From Sphingobacterium bovistauri (lineage in GTDB: Bacteria; Bacteroidota; Bacteroidia; Sphingobacteriales; Sphingobacteriaceae): 64,000 nucleotides of DNA. Within the stretch, counting starts at the first letter, position 1. Every line of letters starts with the position of its first letter. Position numbers and translations under genes: made by a program. Below, in pieces: positions 43,851 to 53,451 of this stretch. The notes below the pieces were generated by a model. That model ran no database searches, was not told where the DNA came from, and saw only the letters and a program-made list of their open reading frames with translations. Location of the stretch: NCBI RefSeq assembly GCF_020295405.1, contig NZ_JADEYP010000025.1, positions 1-64,000 on the forward strand. Reading direction: 5' to 3'.

Positions 43851-45770
43851 TTAATTTATCGGAATTGAAGGGGGGTCTAATGTTTCATACTCTGAATTTT
43901 GGCTTTTAAATTCAGGAACGATGACTTTCATCTGCCTAACAATATTTAAATTATGTTGTGATTTAACGATTTCGAATAATAAATCAATTTGCGATTTCAC
44001 GTCTTCGAAACAGTTTTCCCTTACTTTAGCGATCATGATTTTTTCATGGTGCGTAGGTAATGTGTTTTCTAGGTCATTTAATAGCTCTTCGTAGAGTTTT
44101 TCTCCAGGTCGTAGTCCTGTGAATCTTATTTCTATATCTTTATTTGGTTCGTAGCCTGATAGTTTAATCATTTTTTTCGCTAGATCAACTATCTTAACAG
44201 ATTTACCCATGTCAAAGACGAATATTTCACCACCATTTCCCATACTACCAGCCTCAATTACGAGTTGACAAGCTTCTGGAATAGTCATAAAATAACGTGT
44301 GATATCTGGATGAGTTACAGTAACTGGCCCCCCCTTTTCAATTTGTTCTCTAAATCGAGGTATGACCGAGCCATTTGAGCCTAATACATTGCCAAATCGT
44401 GTGGTTATAAATTTTGTATGCTCCTCTCGATTTTCTTTTTCAATTTTGTTATTAAGTGCCTGCACGTATATTTCAGCTATTCTTTTAGTGGCCCCCATTA
44501 CATTTGTAGGGTTTACAGCTTTGTCAGTAGAGACAAAAACAAATTTTCTAGCTTTAAATTCTACGGCAAGGTTAGCAAGATTAATTGTTCCCAATACATT
44601 GGTTCTTACCCCTTCTATTGGATGATTTTCGACCATCGGCACATGTTTATAAGCAGCGGCGTGATAAACAATTTGAGGTTTAAACTCTTCAAACAGATGA
44701 CGCATCCTATCATAATTCTTTACATCAGCAATAAAAGAATAATATATTTGATCTTTAAATTTTTCTTGTAAATCAAGCTGTAAATTGTGAAGCGGTGTTT
44801 CAGCCTGGTCACATAAAATGATTACCTGCGGCGAATATTTGCTTATTTGAGCCGCAATTTCACTACCTATAGATCCAGCAGCCCCTGTTACAAGCACTCT
44901 TTTTCCTTTCAGTTGCTCTAGGATTGAATCATTACTGATTTTAATAGGAGCGCGTTCAAGTAAATCCTCAATCTTCACATTCTTTATTTGGTTTAGGGAT
45001 ATGTCCCCATTCATGATTTGCTTAGCAGGAGGTAGGGTAAGTACAGTGATATTATGCTCAAGACAAATATCTATAATTTGACTCTTCTTTTCAGGCATTA
45101 AAGATGGCGTAGCAATTATTAATTCGTCTACTGCTATTTTATTCAATATTTGATCAAAATTATCTGATTTGTATATGCGAACACCGTCAATAGATTTTCC
45201 ATGTTTAGTTGGATTATCATCTAAAAAACCGACAATAATTTTGTTACTTGTCAAGTCATGGTCGAATGTTCTTTTTACCGCAATACCTAATTCACCGGCT
45301 CCAAATATTAATACATTCTTCTTTATTTTTTTTGCTGTCTTTGAATACTGGAAAAAAACTTTTATTGAAGTTCTATATACAACTAAGCCTACAAAGAGTA
45401 ATAATGAATAGATTATTATAAATGAGGTGTCAATATTGAATGGTAGGCGTGCTGCTAAAGCGAATAGTTTGATGCCGAATAATATGATTACAGTAAGCAA
45501 ATTACATGATAGTATACGAATGGAGTCTGTTGAACTCGTATATCTAACAATCCCAGAATAAAGCTTAAAAATGATGAATGATACAGCAGTCACTCCTATG
45601 CAAAATAAGAAATCAGTTGCGAAAACATTTGCATCGAAAGGCAAGTTTTTAGTATCTTGATAAAGATAATAAGCAATTAAAAAAGCAATAATTGCTGAAC
45701 TTAAGTCTAAGAAAAATATAACCCAACGAGGTAATATTTGAACATGGTTAATAACTTTAAAGAATTTCAT
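43851..45770 (-). CDS. CapD/WbpM-like nucleotide-sugar 4,6-dehydratase
   Basis: A 639-residue inner-membrane enzyme of the FlaA1/WbpM family that makes 4-keto-6-deoxy sugar nucleotides for surface polysaccharides. Four N-terminal helices (about 13-130), a CoA-binding-like Rossmann domain with FGAGELGIAVKRT (near 155), and the catalytic SDR domain with VTGAAGSIGSEIA (near 290), FVSTDKAVNPTNVMGATKR and RYFMTIPEA. Such enzymes open O-antigen or capsule loci, but no glycosyltransferases are seen here: the gene stands alone between core genes. Confidence 0.9.
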   Translation of the reverse strand: MKFFKVINHVQILPRWVIFFLDLSSAIIAFLIAYYLYQDTKNLPFDANVFATDFLFCIGVTAVSFIIFKLYSGIVRYTSSTDSIRILSCNLLTVIILFGIKLFALAARLPFNIDTSFIIIYSLLLFVGLVVYRTSIKVFFQYSKTAKKIKKNVLIFGAGELGIAVKRTFDHDLTSNKIIVGFLDDNPTKHGKSIDGVRIYKSDNFDQILNKIAVDELIIATPSLMPEKKSQIIDICLEHNITVLTLPPAKQIMNGDISLNQIKNVKIEDLLERAPIKISNDSILEQLKGKRVLVTGAAGSIGSEIAAQISKYSPQVIILCDQAETPLHNLQLDLQEKFKDQIYYSFIADVKNYDRMRHLFEEFKPQIVYHAAAYKHVPMVENHPIEGVRTNVLGTINLANLAVEFKARKFVFVSTDKAVNPTNVMGATKRIAEIYVQALNNKIEKENREEHTKFITTRFGNVLGSNGSVIPRFREQIEKGGPVTVTHPDITRYFMTIPEACQLVIEAGSMGNGGEIFVFDMGKSVKIVDLAKKMIKLSGYEPNKDIEIRFTGLRPGEKLYEELLNDLENTLPTHHEKIMIAKVRENCFEDVKSQIDLLFEIVKSQHNLNIVRQMKVIVPEFKSQNSEYETLDPPSIPIN

Positions 45771-45860
45771 TAAATATACTGCAGTTTATACACAAAGCTA
45801 TTAAAATTAAAGTTATGTATATAATTTATATTGACTAAAAGATGGTAATAATGAATAATA

Positions 45861-47063
45861 ATGACGAAAATTAAGGAGAATGTATTAGGTCAAACAAAGG
45901 AATTACTTAAGTCATTGAGTAATAGCAAACGTCAGCTTGTAATTGGAATTCCTAAAGAAACTGTGTTTCAGGAGAAGCGGATAGCATTGACCCCTTTGTC
46001 TGTGTCATTACTTGTTGAGTATGGTCATCAAGTAATAATAGAATCAGGTGCAGGTGATAATTCTAATTTTTTAGACCATCACTATAGTGAACAGGGCGCG
46101 CTAATAGTGCAAGAAAAGGAACGTGTATATAACGCTGATGTTTTAATAAAAATTGCAGGACCAACCTTAGAAGAGGTTCGGTTGATGAAAAACAAGCAAA
46201 TATTAATGTCATCTCAACAGCCAAGTTTACTCGATGGTGAGGTGCTCAACTCCTTGATGAAGAAGCAAATCACCGCGTTGTCTTATGAGTACTTGAAGGA
46301 TGAGGGAGGGCATTTGACGGTAGTCAGAGCAATGAGTGAAATTGTCGGCGCTACTTCTATTTTAATTGCAGCAGAATATTTGTCAAATGTTTTTGACGGG
46401 AAAGGGCTAATGCTAGGTGGTATAACAGGGGTGCCTCCAACTGAAATTGTGATAATCGGAGCAGGTACGGTAGGTGAGTATGCTGCACGTACGGCCATAG
46501 CATTGGGGGCACAAGTGAAAGTTTTTGATAGTTCGGTGTATAGGCTTAGAAGGTTGCAAAACAACATAGGTTCGCGTGTGTATACTTCTATAATACAGCC
46601 GATTATTCTGAATAAAGCTATTAAGTCATGCGATGTGGCAATAGGGGCTTTGCGCGCAAAAAATGGACGTTCTGCTTGTTTAATCTCTGAAGAAACGGTA
46701 TCTGAGATGAAACCTAATTCGGTGGTAATAGATGTGTCAATTGATCAAGGAGGATGTTTTGAAACATCTGAAATAACTTCACATGACAAGCCTGTATTTC
46801 GGAAATATGATGTTATTCATTATTGTGTGCCTAATATTGCCTCTAGAGTAGCTCGTACAGCAACTTATGCACTGACTAACGTTTTTACACCGATTCTACT
46901 ACAAATTGGTGAGTGTGGTAATCTAAGTAACCTAATATGGAGTCATCCAGGGATTCGTAACGCAGTTTATCTTTATCAAGGAAGCTTAACGAATAAAGAT
47001 ATTGCTGATAGATTCAATATTCCTTATAAAGATTTATCTTTGATGATTGTTGCTAATCAATAA
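45861..47063 (+). CDS. ald: Alanine dehydrogenase
   Basis: NAD-dependent oxidative deamination of L-alanine to pyruvate. 400 residues: IGIPKETVFQEKRIALTP substrate-binding opening, LSYEYLKDEGGHLTVVRAMSEIVG, and the NAD-binding IVIIGAGTVGEYAARTAIALGAQVKVFD Rossmann segment. The VPNIASRVARTATYALTNV block near 330 is typical of Ald. It is divergent from the dehydratase gene and is followed at once by the esterase gene. Confidence 0.93.
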   Translation: MTKIKENVLGQTKELLKSLSNSKRQLVIGIPKETVFQEKRIALTPLSVSLLVEYGHQVIIESGAGDNSNFLDHHYSEQGALIVQEKERVYNADVLIKIAGPTLEEVRLMKNKQILMSSQQPSLLDGEVLNSLMKKQITALSYEYLKDEGGHLTVVRAMSEIVGATSILIAAEYLSNVFDGKGLMLGGITGVPPTEIVIIGAGTVGEYAARTAIALGAQVKVFDSSVYRLRRLQNNIGSRVYTSIIQPIILNKAIKSCDVAIGALRAKNGRSACLISEETVSEMKPNSVVIDVSIDQGGCFETSEITSHDKPVFRKYDVIHYCVPNIASRVARTATYALTNVFTPILLQIGECGNLSNLIWSHPGIRNAVYLYQGSLTNKDIADRFNIPYKDLSLMIVANQ

Positions 47064-47067
47064 ACCT

Positions 47068-47928
47068 ATGAAATTATATTTATCAATATTTATGAGTCTG
47101 CTTTTTGGATTTCTACAAGCACAGGAACAACTAGCGTTATATAGTGTAATACCCAACAAAAAGGATACTGCAGATATTTCGAAAAATTCACCGGCATTAT
47201 ATGCATACATTCCTTCAGAAATAAAACATGCAAAAGTTTTTCTAATATTTCCAGGTGGCGGATATCATCATTTGGCAATGGATCATGAAGGTCATCAAGT
47301 TGCTAAGAGACTTTCTGATTTGGGTTATTGTGCGTTTGTATTGAAATATAGGCTACCGAGTGCAAAGCAACAAATTGATAAGCGTATTGCTCCGATTCAA
47401 GATGCTCAACAAGCAATGGTTGTTGTGAAGGATAAAGTAACAACGCTTAAAATGAAAAAACCAAGTATTGGTGTTGTTGGGTTCTCAGCAGGAGGGCATC
47501 TAGCTTCTACCTTATCAACGCATTTTGAGACAGACTATCAGGCAAAAAAAATATCATCAAAATTACTTAGACCAGATTTTTCTATTCTAGTCTACCCAGT
47601 TATTTCTATGGTAGATGGAGTTACGCATAATGGGTCGAAGACAAATCTGATAGGTCCTGATTTTTCTGATACTGATTTAACTCGTTTTTCAAATGAAAAA
47701 CAAATAACTGAAAATACTCCACCAGCTTTTTTAATCCATGCTAAAGATGATAAGGCTGTCCCAATAGAGAATAGCTTATTATATCAAAGGGCATTAGATA
47801 ATTATAAAATCCCCAATTACCTGTTTTCTTATGAATTGGGCGGACATGGATTTGGAATGAATAATAAAAAAGAACCAAAGGATTGGTTTGTACCTATGTT
47901 AGAGTGGGTAGAAAAAGTAAAAATGTAA
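47068..47928 (+). CDS. Exported alpha/beta-hydrolase (BD-FAE / acetylxylan-esterase-like)
   Basis: About 286 residues, secreted: start at MKLYLSIFMSLLFG (47068), which gives a signal peptide ending LQAQ. The oxyanion block FPGGGYHHLAMDHEG is followed by the nucleophile elbow VGFSAGGHLA (GxSxG), an aspartate in AKDDKAVP and a histidine in GGHGFGM. The layout matches carbohydrate esterases in Bacteroidota. The substrate is unknown. It is only 4 bp after ald. Confidence 0.85.
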   Translation: MKLYLSIFMSLLFGFLQAQEQLALYSVIPNKKDTADISKNSPALYAYIPSEIKHAKVFLIFPGGGYHHLAMDHEGHQVAKRLSDLGYCAFVLKYRLPSAKQQIDKRIAPIQDAQQAMVVVKDKVTTLKMKKPSIGVVGFSAGGHLASTLSTHFETDYQAKKISSKLLRPDFSILVYPVISMVDGVTHNGSKTNLIGPDFSDTDLTRFSNEKQITENTPPAFLIHAKDDKAVPIENSLLYQRALDNYKIPNYLFSYELGGHGFGMNNKKEPKDWFVPMLEWVEKVKM

Positions 47929-47934
47929 TAAAAA

Positions 47935-48981
47935 TTATTGTGAGAATGATATCGAATCTTGGATAAGAATATTTACTCCTGTTCCTATTGGAATAGGGGT
48001 TTTTGTTTTGACAATAGCATGTAGATTAATTTTATCATTACCTACGACATATTCACTATAGAACCCTCTAAATTTAATTTCTTTTATGATAAATGGTGCG
48101 TTAGGCTGCTCTTCAACATCAATCCACTCTTGATGAATGGCTACCTGCTTTGTGCTCTCAATTTGTAGTATTGAAGCTTGTGTTGCATTGATTATATTAC
48201 TTTTTGCTAGAAGTAATGCAGTATATGGATGTTTAGGATTGTAATATAAATCTTTTGGATTTCCTGCATCGACAATTTTACCATTGCGCATTACAATAAG
48301 AGCATCAGCCATCGCCAATACTTCCGCTGGGTCATGAGAAACAAGTATTACAGTTAATCCAGTTTCCAATACAATTTGCTTAATATCATGCTGAAGACCA
48401 TCTCTAAATGCGGCGTCTACTTGATTAAAAGGTTCGTCCATCAACAATACCTCAGGGTCATTAATCAAAGCGCGTGCTATTGCAACACGTTGACGCTCTC
48501 CACCACTCAAATCTGCAACGCGTTGTTGCGCAAGGTGGTCTATGCGAAGTTTTTTTAACGTTTCTTCTGTACGTGTTTTTTTATACTCTAGGTTAGTATT
48601 AGGTAGTTGTGAGGCTACGTTATCCCAGACTTTAGCATACAGATTTAAATCATCAAAACCCTGTGAAACCATTTTCATGGCATCATGACCAGGAATCAAC
48701 TTGTCTTTACGTGTAGGAACCAACCATCCTTTGTATCTTACCTCGCCAGAATGTGGCTCTAATAGGCCGTATATTAATTTTAATAATGTGCTTTTTCCAC
48801 TGCCAGACTCACCAATTATAGCTGTTATCTTTTTCTGATCAATGTCAAACGATACATTTTCAACGGCGATTACATCCTTTTTACCTTTAAAAATAGAAGT
48901 GATGTTTTCACCATGAATTGCTGCTACACCCAACTTTTGGGTGTCCGTAGGAATATATTGACAAGAAGAGGTTTTAGCCAT
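47935..48981 (-). CDS. ABC transporter ATP-binding protein, orphan
   Basis: A 348-residue ATPase of the PotA/FbpC type. The longer frame (from 49014) begins inside the terminator of the upstream gene, so I use MAKTSSCQY (48981). Walker A GESGSGKSTLLK (near 55), LSGGERQRVAIARAL signature, Walker B VLLMDEPFNQVDAAF and the H-loop VSHDP are intact. The C-terminal ~90 residues look like a TOBE-type regulatory domain. No permease or binding protein is adjacent, so the substrate is unknown. Confidence 0.85.
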   Translation of the reverse strand: MAKTSSCQYIPTDTQKLGVAAIHGENITSIFKGKKDVIAVENVSFDIDQKKITAIIGESGSGKSTLLKLIYGLLEPHSGEVRYKGWLVPTRKDKLIPGHDAMKMVSQGFDDLNLYAKVWDNVASQLPNTNLEYKKTRTEETLKKLRIDHLAQQRVADLSGGERQRVAIARALINDPEVLLMDEPFNQVDAAFRDGLQHDIKQIVLETGLTVILVSHDPAEVLAMADALIVMRNGKIVDAGNPKDLYYNPKHPYTALLLAKSNIINATQASILQIESTKQVAIHQEWIDVEEQPNAPFIIKEIKFRGFYSEYVVGNDKINLHAIVKTKTPIPIGTGVNILIQDSISFSQ

Positions 48982-48991
48982 AAATGAAAAA

Positions 48992-49014
48992 ATGCCGAAA
49001 GTTACTTTCGGCAT
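48992..49014 (-). terminator. Terminator after the beta-barrel gene
   Basis: A perfect hairpin ATGCCGAAAG-TTA-CTTTCGGCAT is followed on the minus strand by T-rich sequence. It terminates the ECF sigma operon. Confidence 0.75.
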
Positions 49015-49045
49015 AAAAATAAGTTTAATAAATGAATTATTGCGA

Positions 49046-49840
49046 TTAAAATCCTAAAGTAATACCAAAAGCTAAGTTGTTAAGGTTTTTCTGAGCAGGA
49101 CTTTTCTCAAAGAAATCATTCACATAATATTTAGCGAAAATTCCGAAGTCATCATACCCTAATCTTACGAATGGGCCGTATTGAAACGAGGCTAAACTAT
49201 AGTTGTCTTTAAATTTTTGTTTGCCATCCTGTTTACTTTTTAGACGTTGGGTACCTTTTAATAAGATTCCTGTCATCGCGCCAAAAGCAACTTTTACACG
49301 TTCACCTTTTCTGTTTTTATCACTTCTCCATTCAAATGTCAATGGCAAACGTAGGTATGTGGTTGTAAATACATTCTTTTTATATTCGACATTGCTTGGT
49401 TCAAATGATATTGGTGATGTGTTTTCATTGAAGATGATATTATTCTCTAGACGAAGGTAATTCCATTCGAATCCTGCTGAAATGTATGTCTTAAAATTAT
49501 CACTCGCACGAATCCCAAATTGAGCTATATCGAAACCAAAGTTTGATGCTTTTTTGTATTTCATGAATTGATTTTCATCAGAAAGGGAGAAAGCTCCATC
49601 ATCCATGATACGGGAAAATCCCCAGTCAATTCGTGTAAACGTTACTCCGCCAAATGCACGAGGGTATTTGTTGTTGTTTGACTCTTTTTCTCCTAATATC
49701 GTAATATTTCTATTTTGAGATTTTGTGGTGTCTGTCTTTTCGATTACTACTGTAGTTGTCGAAACAGTTTGAGCGTTTGTATTATTTATCATAAATAGAC
49801 ACAAACCTAGAATTGACGCTATGTTGTAAAGTGCTTTCAT
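49046..49840 (-). CDS. Outer-membrane beta-barrel protein
   Basis: A 264-residue exported protein, signal peptide ending TNAQ, with alternating amphipathic strands (FGGVTFTRIDWGF, FGFDIAQFGIRASDNFKTYISAGFEWNY, FQYGPFVRLGYDDFGIFAKYYVNDFF) and a C-terminal NLAFGITLGF ending in Phe, the usual barrel signature. It is the third gene after the ECF sigma factor and anti-sigma-like gene and may be their output or the sensed component. Confidence 0.78.
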   Translation of the reverse strand: MKALYNIASILGLCLFMINNTNAQTVSTTTVVIEKTDTTKSQNRNITILGEKESNNNKYPRAFGGVTFTRIDWGFSRIMDDGAFSLSDENQFMKYKKASNFGFDIAQFGIRASDNFKTYISAGFEWNYLRLENNIIFNENTSPISFEPSNVEYKKNVFTTTYLRLPLTFEWRSDKNRKGERVKVAFGAMTGILLKGTQRLKSKQDGKQKFKDNYSLASFQYGPFVRLGYDDFGIFAKYYVNDFFEKSPAQKNLNNLAFGITLGF

Positions 49841-49862
49841 ATCTTTTATAATTTAATTGGGT

Positions 49863-50621
49863 TTATTTTTTTGCTAATGAGTTGAATATATTCAGAGTGA
49901 TGGATCCTTCGTCGTCGTTTTTAAACTCTATTTCTTTATTTTCTTGTATATCAATACCTTTTGTCAAAATGTTTTTGGTGATACCATTTAATACTCGGGT
50001 GACAATAGAAGTTTTTACTTCTTCTTTTGGTGCTGTGAATGCAAACGAATTTTGTAAATCATTACTTATAGGTTCTATTGTTCTAATGTTTTCGTATTGA
50101 GGTTGTGTGATTTTAATATCAACGTCTACAGCAGTCAATATTTGATCTTGCTCGATGATTTCTTGTTTTTCTTCGATTTCAAAGCTGTCATCATCTTGCT
50201 GATTTTTACTTACTGAATTGTCTTGAGATTTAGGTTGTACATCTGAGTTAGTCACCAATATTTCTTCGCTATTATTAGTAATCAATTTTTCCGATTCAAT
50301 TGTCGGTAACTCTTTTTCAAAAACTGGATTTTCAGTCTTTTTATCAGAAGACTCAGTTGGTTGCTCAATAGAAGTCAGTACTTCTTCAATTTTTTCTTTG
50401 CCAGAAGGTGTTGAGTTCTTGTAAAAGGTCAATCCAATCCCAAAGAATACTAAAAAAGTAGCTGCTATAGATAGTTGCGTTCTATATTTGCTATAGAAAG
50501 GAATTATCTTTTTTTCTTGTGCTAATTCCTGTTCGATACCCTGCCAAACACAGGCACTTGGCGTCTCTTCCGCTTGCTCAAAAGCATCTCGGAATAATTT
50601 ATCTAAATCTTGTGACTCCAT
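49863..50621 (-). CDS. Probable anti-sigma factor, membrane-anchored
   Basis: A 252-residue protein: about 45 cytoplasmic residues (MESQDLDKLFRDAFEQAEET, ACVWQGIEQEL), one membrane helix (about 48-66, LSIAATFLVFFGIGLTFY) and a Glu/Gln-rich periplasmic region. The layout and the 1-bp spacing from an ECF sigma gene make it a probable anti-sigma factor. The zinc-binding HxxxCxxC motif is absent, so it would belong to a non-ZAS class. Confidence 0.7.
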   Translation of the reverse strand: MESQDLDKLFRDAFEQAEETPSACVWQGIEQELAQEKKIIPFYSKYRTQLSIAATFLVFFGIGLTFYKNSTPSGKEKIEEVLTSIEQPTESSDKKTENPVFEKELPTIESEKLITNNSEEILVTNSDVQPKSQDNSVSKNQQDDDSFEIEEKQEIIEQDQILTAVDVDIKITQPQYENIRTIEPISNDLQNSFAFTAPKEEVKTSIVTRVLNGITKNILTKGIDIQENKEIEFKNDDEGSITLNIFNSLAKK

Positions 50622-50622
50622 C

Positions 50623-51162
50623 TTATAGTGTGTTTTCTTTAATCAATTTATGCTGTAGTACTTGTCTTGCTCTCGAAAGTTGCGACTTTGAACTTCCTTC
50701 TGATATATTTAGCATTTCTGCTATTTCTTTATGGCTGTAACCTTCGATAGCATACAAGTTAAAAACCGTTCTATATCCTAAAGGCAATTCTTTAATCAGT
50801 TTCAACAAGTCTTGGTAAGAAGTGGTGTCACTCGGAAAGTGACTGTGAATCGTATTCTCATGATACTCATCGATACTATCCGTAATTTTTTCTTTACTTT
50901 TTCGATAGCTTTCAATAGCTGTATTGACCATGATTCGTTTGATCCAACCTTCTAACGAACCTTTGCCATCAAATAAATGATGCTTCGTAAAAACTTTGAT
51001 AAAACCGTTTTGAAGAATGTCTTCAGCCTCAAGGGTTGTTTGCGCATAACGCAGACAAACCACAAACATCTTTTTGGAGAAAAAATTATAGAGTTGCGCT
51101 TGCGATTTTTTATCCTGCGCTTGGCATCCCTGCCACATTCTATTTAAGTTAAAATTCTCCAA
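50623..51162 (-). CDS. ECF-type RNA polymerase sigma factor
   Basis: A 179-residue sigma-70-family factor of the extracytoplasmic-function class. Region 2 includes AQLYNFFSKKMFVVCLRYAQTTLEAEDILQNGFIKVF and region 4 ELPLGYRTVFNLYAIEGYSHKEIAEMLNIS with an SKSQLSRARQVL recognition helix. It heads an operon with the putative anti-sigma and beta-barrel genes. No autoregulatory promoter was identified by eye. Confidence 0.92.
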   Translation of the reverse strand: MENFNLNRMWQGCQAQDKKSQAQLYNFFSKKMFVVCLRYAQTTLEAEDILQNGFIKVFTKHHLFDGKGSLEGWIKRIMVNTAIESYRKSKEKITDSIDEYHENTIHSHFPSDTTSYQDLLKLIKELPLGYRTVFNLYAIEGYSHKEIAEMLNISEGSSKSQLSRARQVLQHKLIKENTL

Positions 51163-51226
51163 TTGATGTTAGTTTAATAGGAAGACGCAAGATTTTGGAG
51201 AATGGTTGCATGGGGTTCGAAAAAAA

Positions 51227-51643
51227 TTATTTTTTTTCGATGGTAATCAATCGATGTTGATTCTCTGACACCTCAATAGCTATTTTTACGTAATTTAGGG
51301 GTATTAGATTTGGGATTTTTTCTGACCATTCTACAAAACAGTAATCTCCTGAATAAAAATATTCTTCATATCCCATATCCAAGGCTTCCATTTCGTCCTT
51401 TAATCTATAAAAATCAAAATGATAAATACAGCCTTGCGGAATGCTATATTCATTGACTATCGAAAATGTTGGACTAGAGGTGTGTTCTGTTACGCCTAAA
51501 GCAAGGCATAATTCATTGATAAAAGTTGTTTTGCCAGCTCCCATATTTCCATAAAATAGAAAAATTCGATCTTTGGAATACGTGTCAACAACTAATTTTG
51601 CAGCTTCTTTTAATTCGCTTAAATTTTTTACCTCAATAGTCAT
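51227..51643 (-). CDS. tsaE: tRNA threonylcarbamoyladenosine biosynthesis ATPase TsaE
   Basis: P-loop ATPase required with TsaB/TsaD for t6A37 modification of tRNA. 138 residues. Walker A GNMGAGKTTF (32-41), TSSPTFSIVNEY, HFDFYRL and FVEWSEKIP are the family blocks. It starts 12 bp after porX on the same strand, a neighbourhood that recurs in Bacteroidota. Confidence 0.95.
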   Translation of the reverse strand: MTIEVKNLSELKEAAKLVVDTYSKDRIFLFYGNMGAGKTTFINELCLALGVTEHTSSPTFSIVNEYSIPQGCIYHFDFYRLKDEMEALDMGYEEYFYSGDYCFVEWSEKIPNLIPLNYVKIAIEVSENQHRLITIEKK

Positions 51644-51655
51644 ACTGCAAAATTA

Positions 51656-53209
51656 TCATTTTGGAATATATGTGGCATAGGGAATTATCATTTCTTCTAG
51701 CGAAATACCTCCATGTTGAAATGTGCCTACGAAATAATTGACAAATTGATTGTAATTGTTTGGGTATACAAAATAGATGTCGTCTTTCGCAAAAACATAG
51801 ATTGAACTCATGCTGGATGTCGGTAGTTGCGCATCATGGGGGTTTTTGATTAAAAACACATCCTTACTATTATAGTTCAAATTTTTACCCTGCTTATATC
51901 GTAAGTTTGTATTTGTGTTCTTATAACCAATAATTTTACTTGGCTTTTTAACACGTATAGTGCCATGGTCGGTGGTTATTACAATACGTACATTTTTTTG
52001 TGACAACCATTTTAGTGCATCCAAAAGTGGGGAATGCTCAAACCATGATAATGTTAATGAACGGTAAGCCGCTTCGTCGTTTGCTAGTTCGCGAATCATA
52101 GCCATGTCAGTTCGTGCATGAGAAAGCATATCTACAAAATTATACACCAAAACATTAAGATTATTGCCCATTAGGTTACTAAGGTTATCAACGACATCAC
52201 GACCTTGTTCGTGTGTAAGAACCTTTGTGTAGCTGTGTTTGATTTCTTTGCGGTACAATCTTTTGATTTGATCGGCTAAAAATTTATCTTCATTTAAGTT
52301 TTTGCCACCTTCTGATTCATCATTTAGCCATAAATCTGGAAACCTTTTCTCCATTTCTAGTGGTGTTAGTCCGCTAAAAATAGCATTTCTTGCATATTGG
52401 GTTGCGGTTGGAAGAATTGAGTAATAGTTGTCTTCTTCTTCTAGTCTGAAATAATCAGTAATCACATCATTGATTTGCTTCCATTGATCGTAACGTAGGT
52501 TATCAATTAAGAAAAAGAATGTGGGACGGTCTTGTGATAGAGTAGGAAGGACTTTCTTTTTAAATAATTGATGTGAAAGTACGGGCGATTCTTCCGGGTT
52601 TTTCATCCAATTGGTATAGTTTTTTTCAATGTATTTAAAAAAAACATTATTGGCTTCAGATTTCTGTGTTCGCAATATATTATGCATGCTTTCATTTTCT
52701 AGTTTTTCAAGTGAAAGCTCCCAATAAATAAGTTTCTTGTATGCTTCGACCCAACCTTTGAAATCCAACCCTTCATTAATCAGTGAACCCAGGTTTTGGA
52801 ATTCTTGTTGATAAGCCATAGAGGTTTTTTCATTCACAATACGTTTGTTCTCTGTGAACTTCTTGATTGTCAATAGAATTTGTCTTGGGTTAACGGGTTT
52901 AATGAGGTAGTCATCGATTTTTGCTCCGATAGCCTCTTCCATAAGCTGTTCTTCCTCGTTTTTTGTCACTAAGACATTAGGAATTGTGGGGTTGATTGAT
53001 TTTAATATGCTTAAGGTTTCTAATCCAGTAAGACCGGGCATATTCTCATCTAAGAATACTAAATCAAAAGGTTCATTTCGAAATGCTTCTACAGCATCTG
53101 TGCCATTGTTTACTGTTTTAACTCTATATCCTTTATCTTCTAGAAGTAATATGTGGGGTTTCAAAAATTCGATTTCATCATCAGCCCATAGTATGTGTGT
53201 TTTTGTCAT
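51656..53209 (-). CDS. porX: Response regulator with PglZ domain, PorX-type
   Basis: In Porphyromonas gingivalis and Flavobacterium relatives, PorX controls the type IX secretion system. 517 residues. The receiver domain has acidic D10/D11, phosphoacceptor D54 in VFLDENMPG and K104-like lysine in YLIKPVNP. A helical linker is followed by a PglZ alkaline-phosphatase-like domain with FFLIDNLRYDQW and ITTDHGT. The PorY kinase and T9SS structural genes are not in the window. Co-transcribed with tsaE. Confidence 0.93.
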   Translation of the reverse strand: MTKTHILWADDEIEFLKPHILLLEDKGYRVKTVNNGTDAVEAFRNEPFDLVFLDENMPGLTGLETLSILKSINPTIPNVLVTKNEEEQLMEEAIGAKIDDYLIKPVNPRQILLTIKKFTENKRIVNEKTSMAYQQEFQNLGSLINEGLDFKGWVEAYKKLIYWELSLEKLENESMHNILRTQKSEANNVFFKYIEKNYTNWMKNPEESPVLSHQLFKKKVLPTLSQDRPTFFFLIDNLRYDQWKQINDVITDYFRLEEEDNYYSILPTATQYARNAIFSGLTPLEMEKRFPDLWLNDESEGGKNLNEDKFLADQIKRLYRKEIKHSYTKVLTHEQGRDVVDNLSNLMGNNLNVLVYNFVDMLSHARTDMAMIRELANDEAAYRSLTLSWFEHSPLLDALKWLSQKNVRIVITTDHGTIRVKKPSKIIGYKNTNTNLRYKQGKNLNYNSKDVFLIKNPHDAQLPTSSMSSIYVFAKDDIYFVYPNNYNQFVNYFVGTFQHGGISLEEMIIPYATYIPK

Positions 53210-53363
53210 TTCAATACGTCAATTTAGATAAGATCAAATTTGTTAAATCAATACAATGTAAAATTGATTAATTACTTCCTACAATTAATAGGTATAACAT
53301 TCAAAATAGCACTTAAATTCTAAATAACTACCATTTTTTAACACTAATTAACGGTAATCTCTT

Positions 53364-53371
53364 TATCTTTG
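53364..53371 (+). promoter_or_regulatory. -7 promoter box for the HD hydrolase gene
   Basis: TATCTTTG in the 242-bp divergent region between porX and the HD gene, 80 bp upstream of the TTG start. The -33 element is weak. Nothing else was recognised in the region. Confidence 0.4.
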
Positions 53372-53451
53372 CATTTATCTTAGATTTGGTGTTTTTTGGA
53401 TAAAACCGTAGCATACTTGTAAAGATAGTAAACTTCATAAAGGAAAGTCTG

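Noticed and set aside
48981..49014. Start of the ABC ATPase at 49014
   Set aside because: The first codons form the terminator hairpin of the upstream gene; the next ATG at 48981 is a better start.
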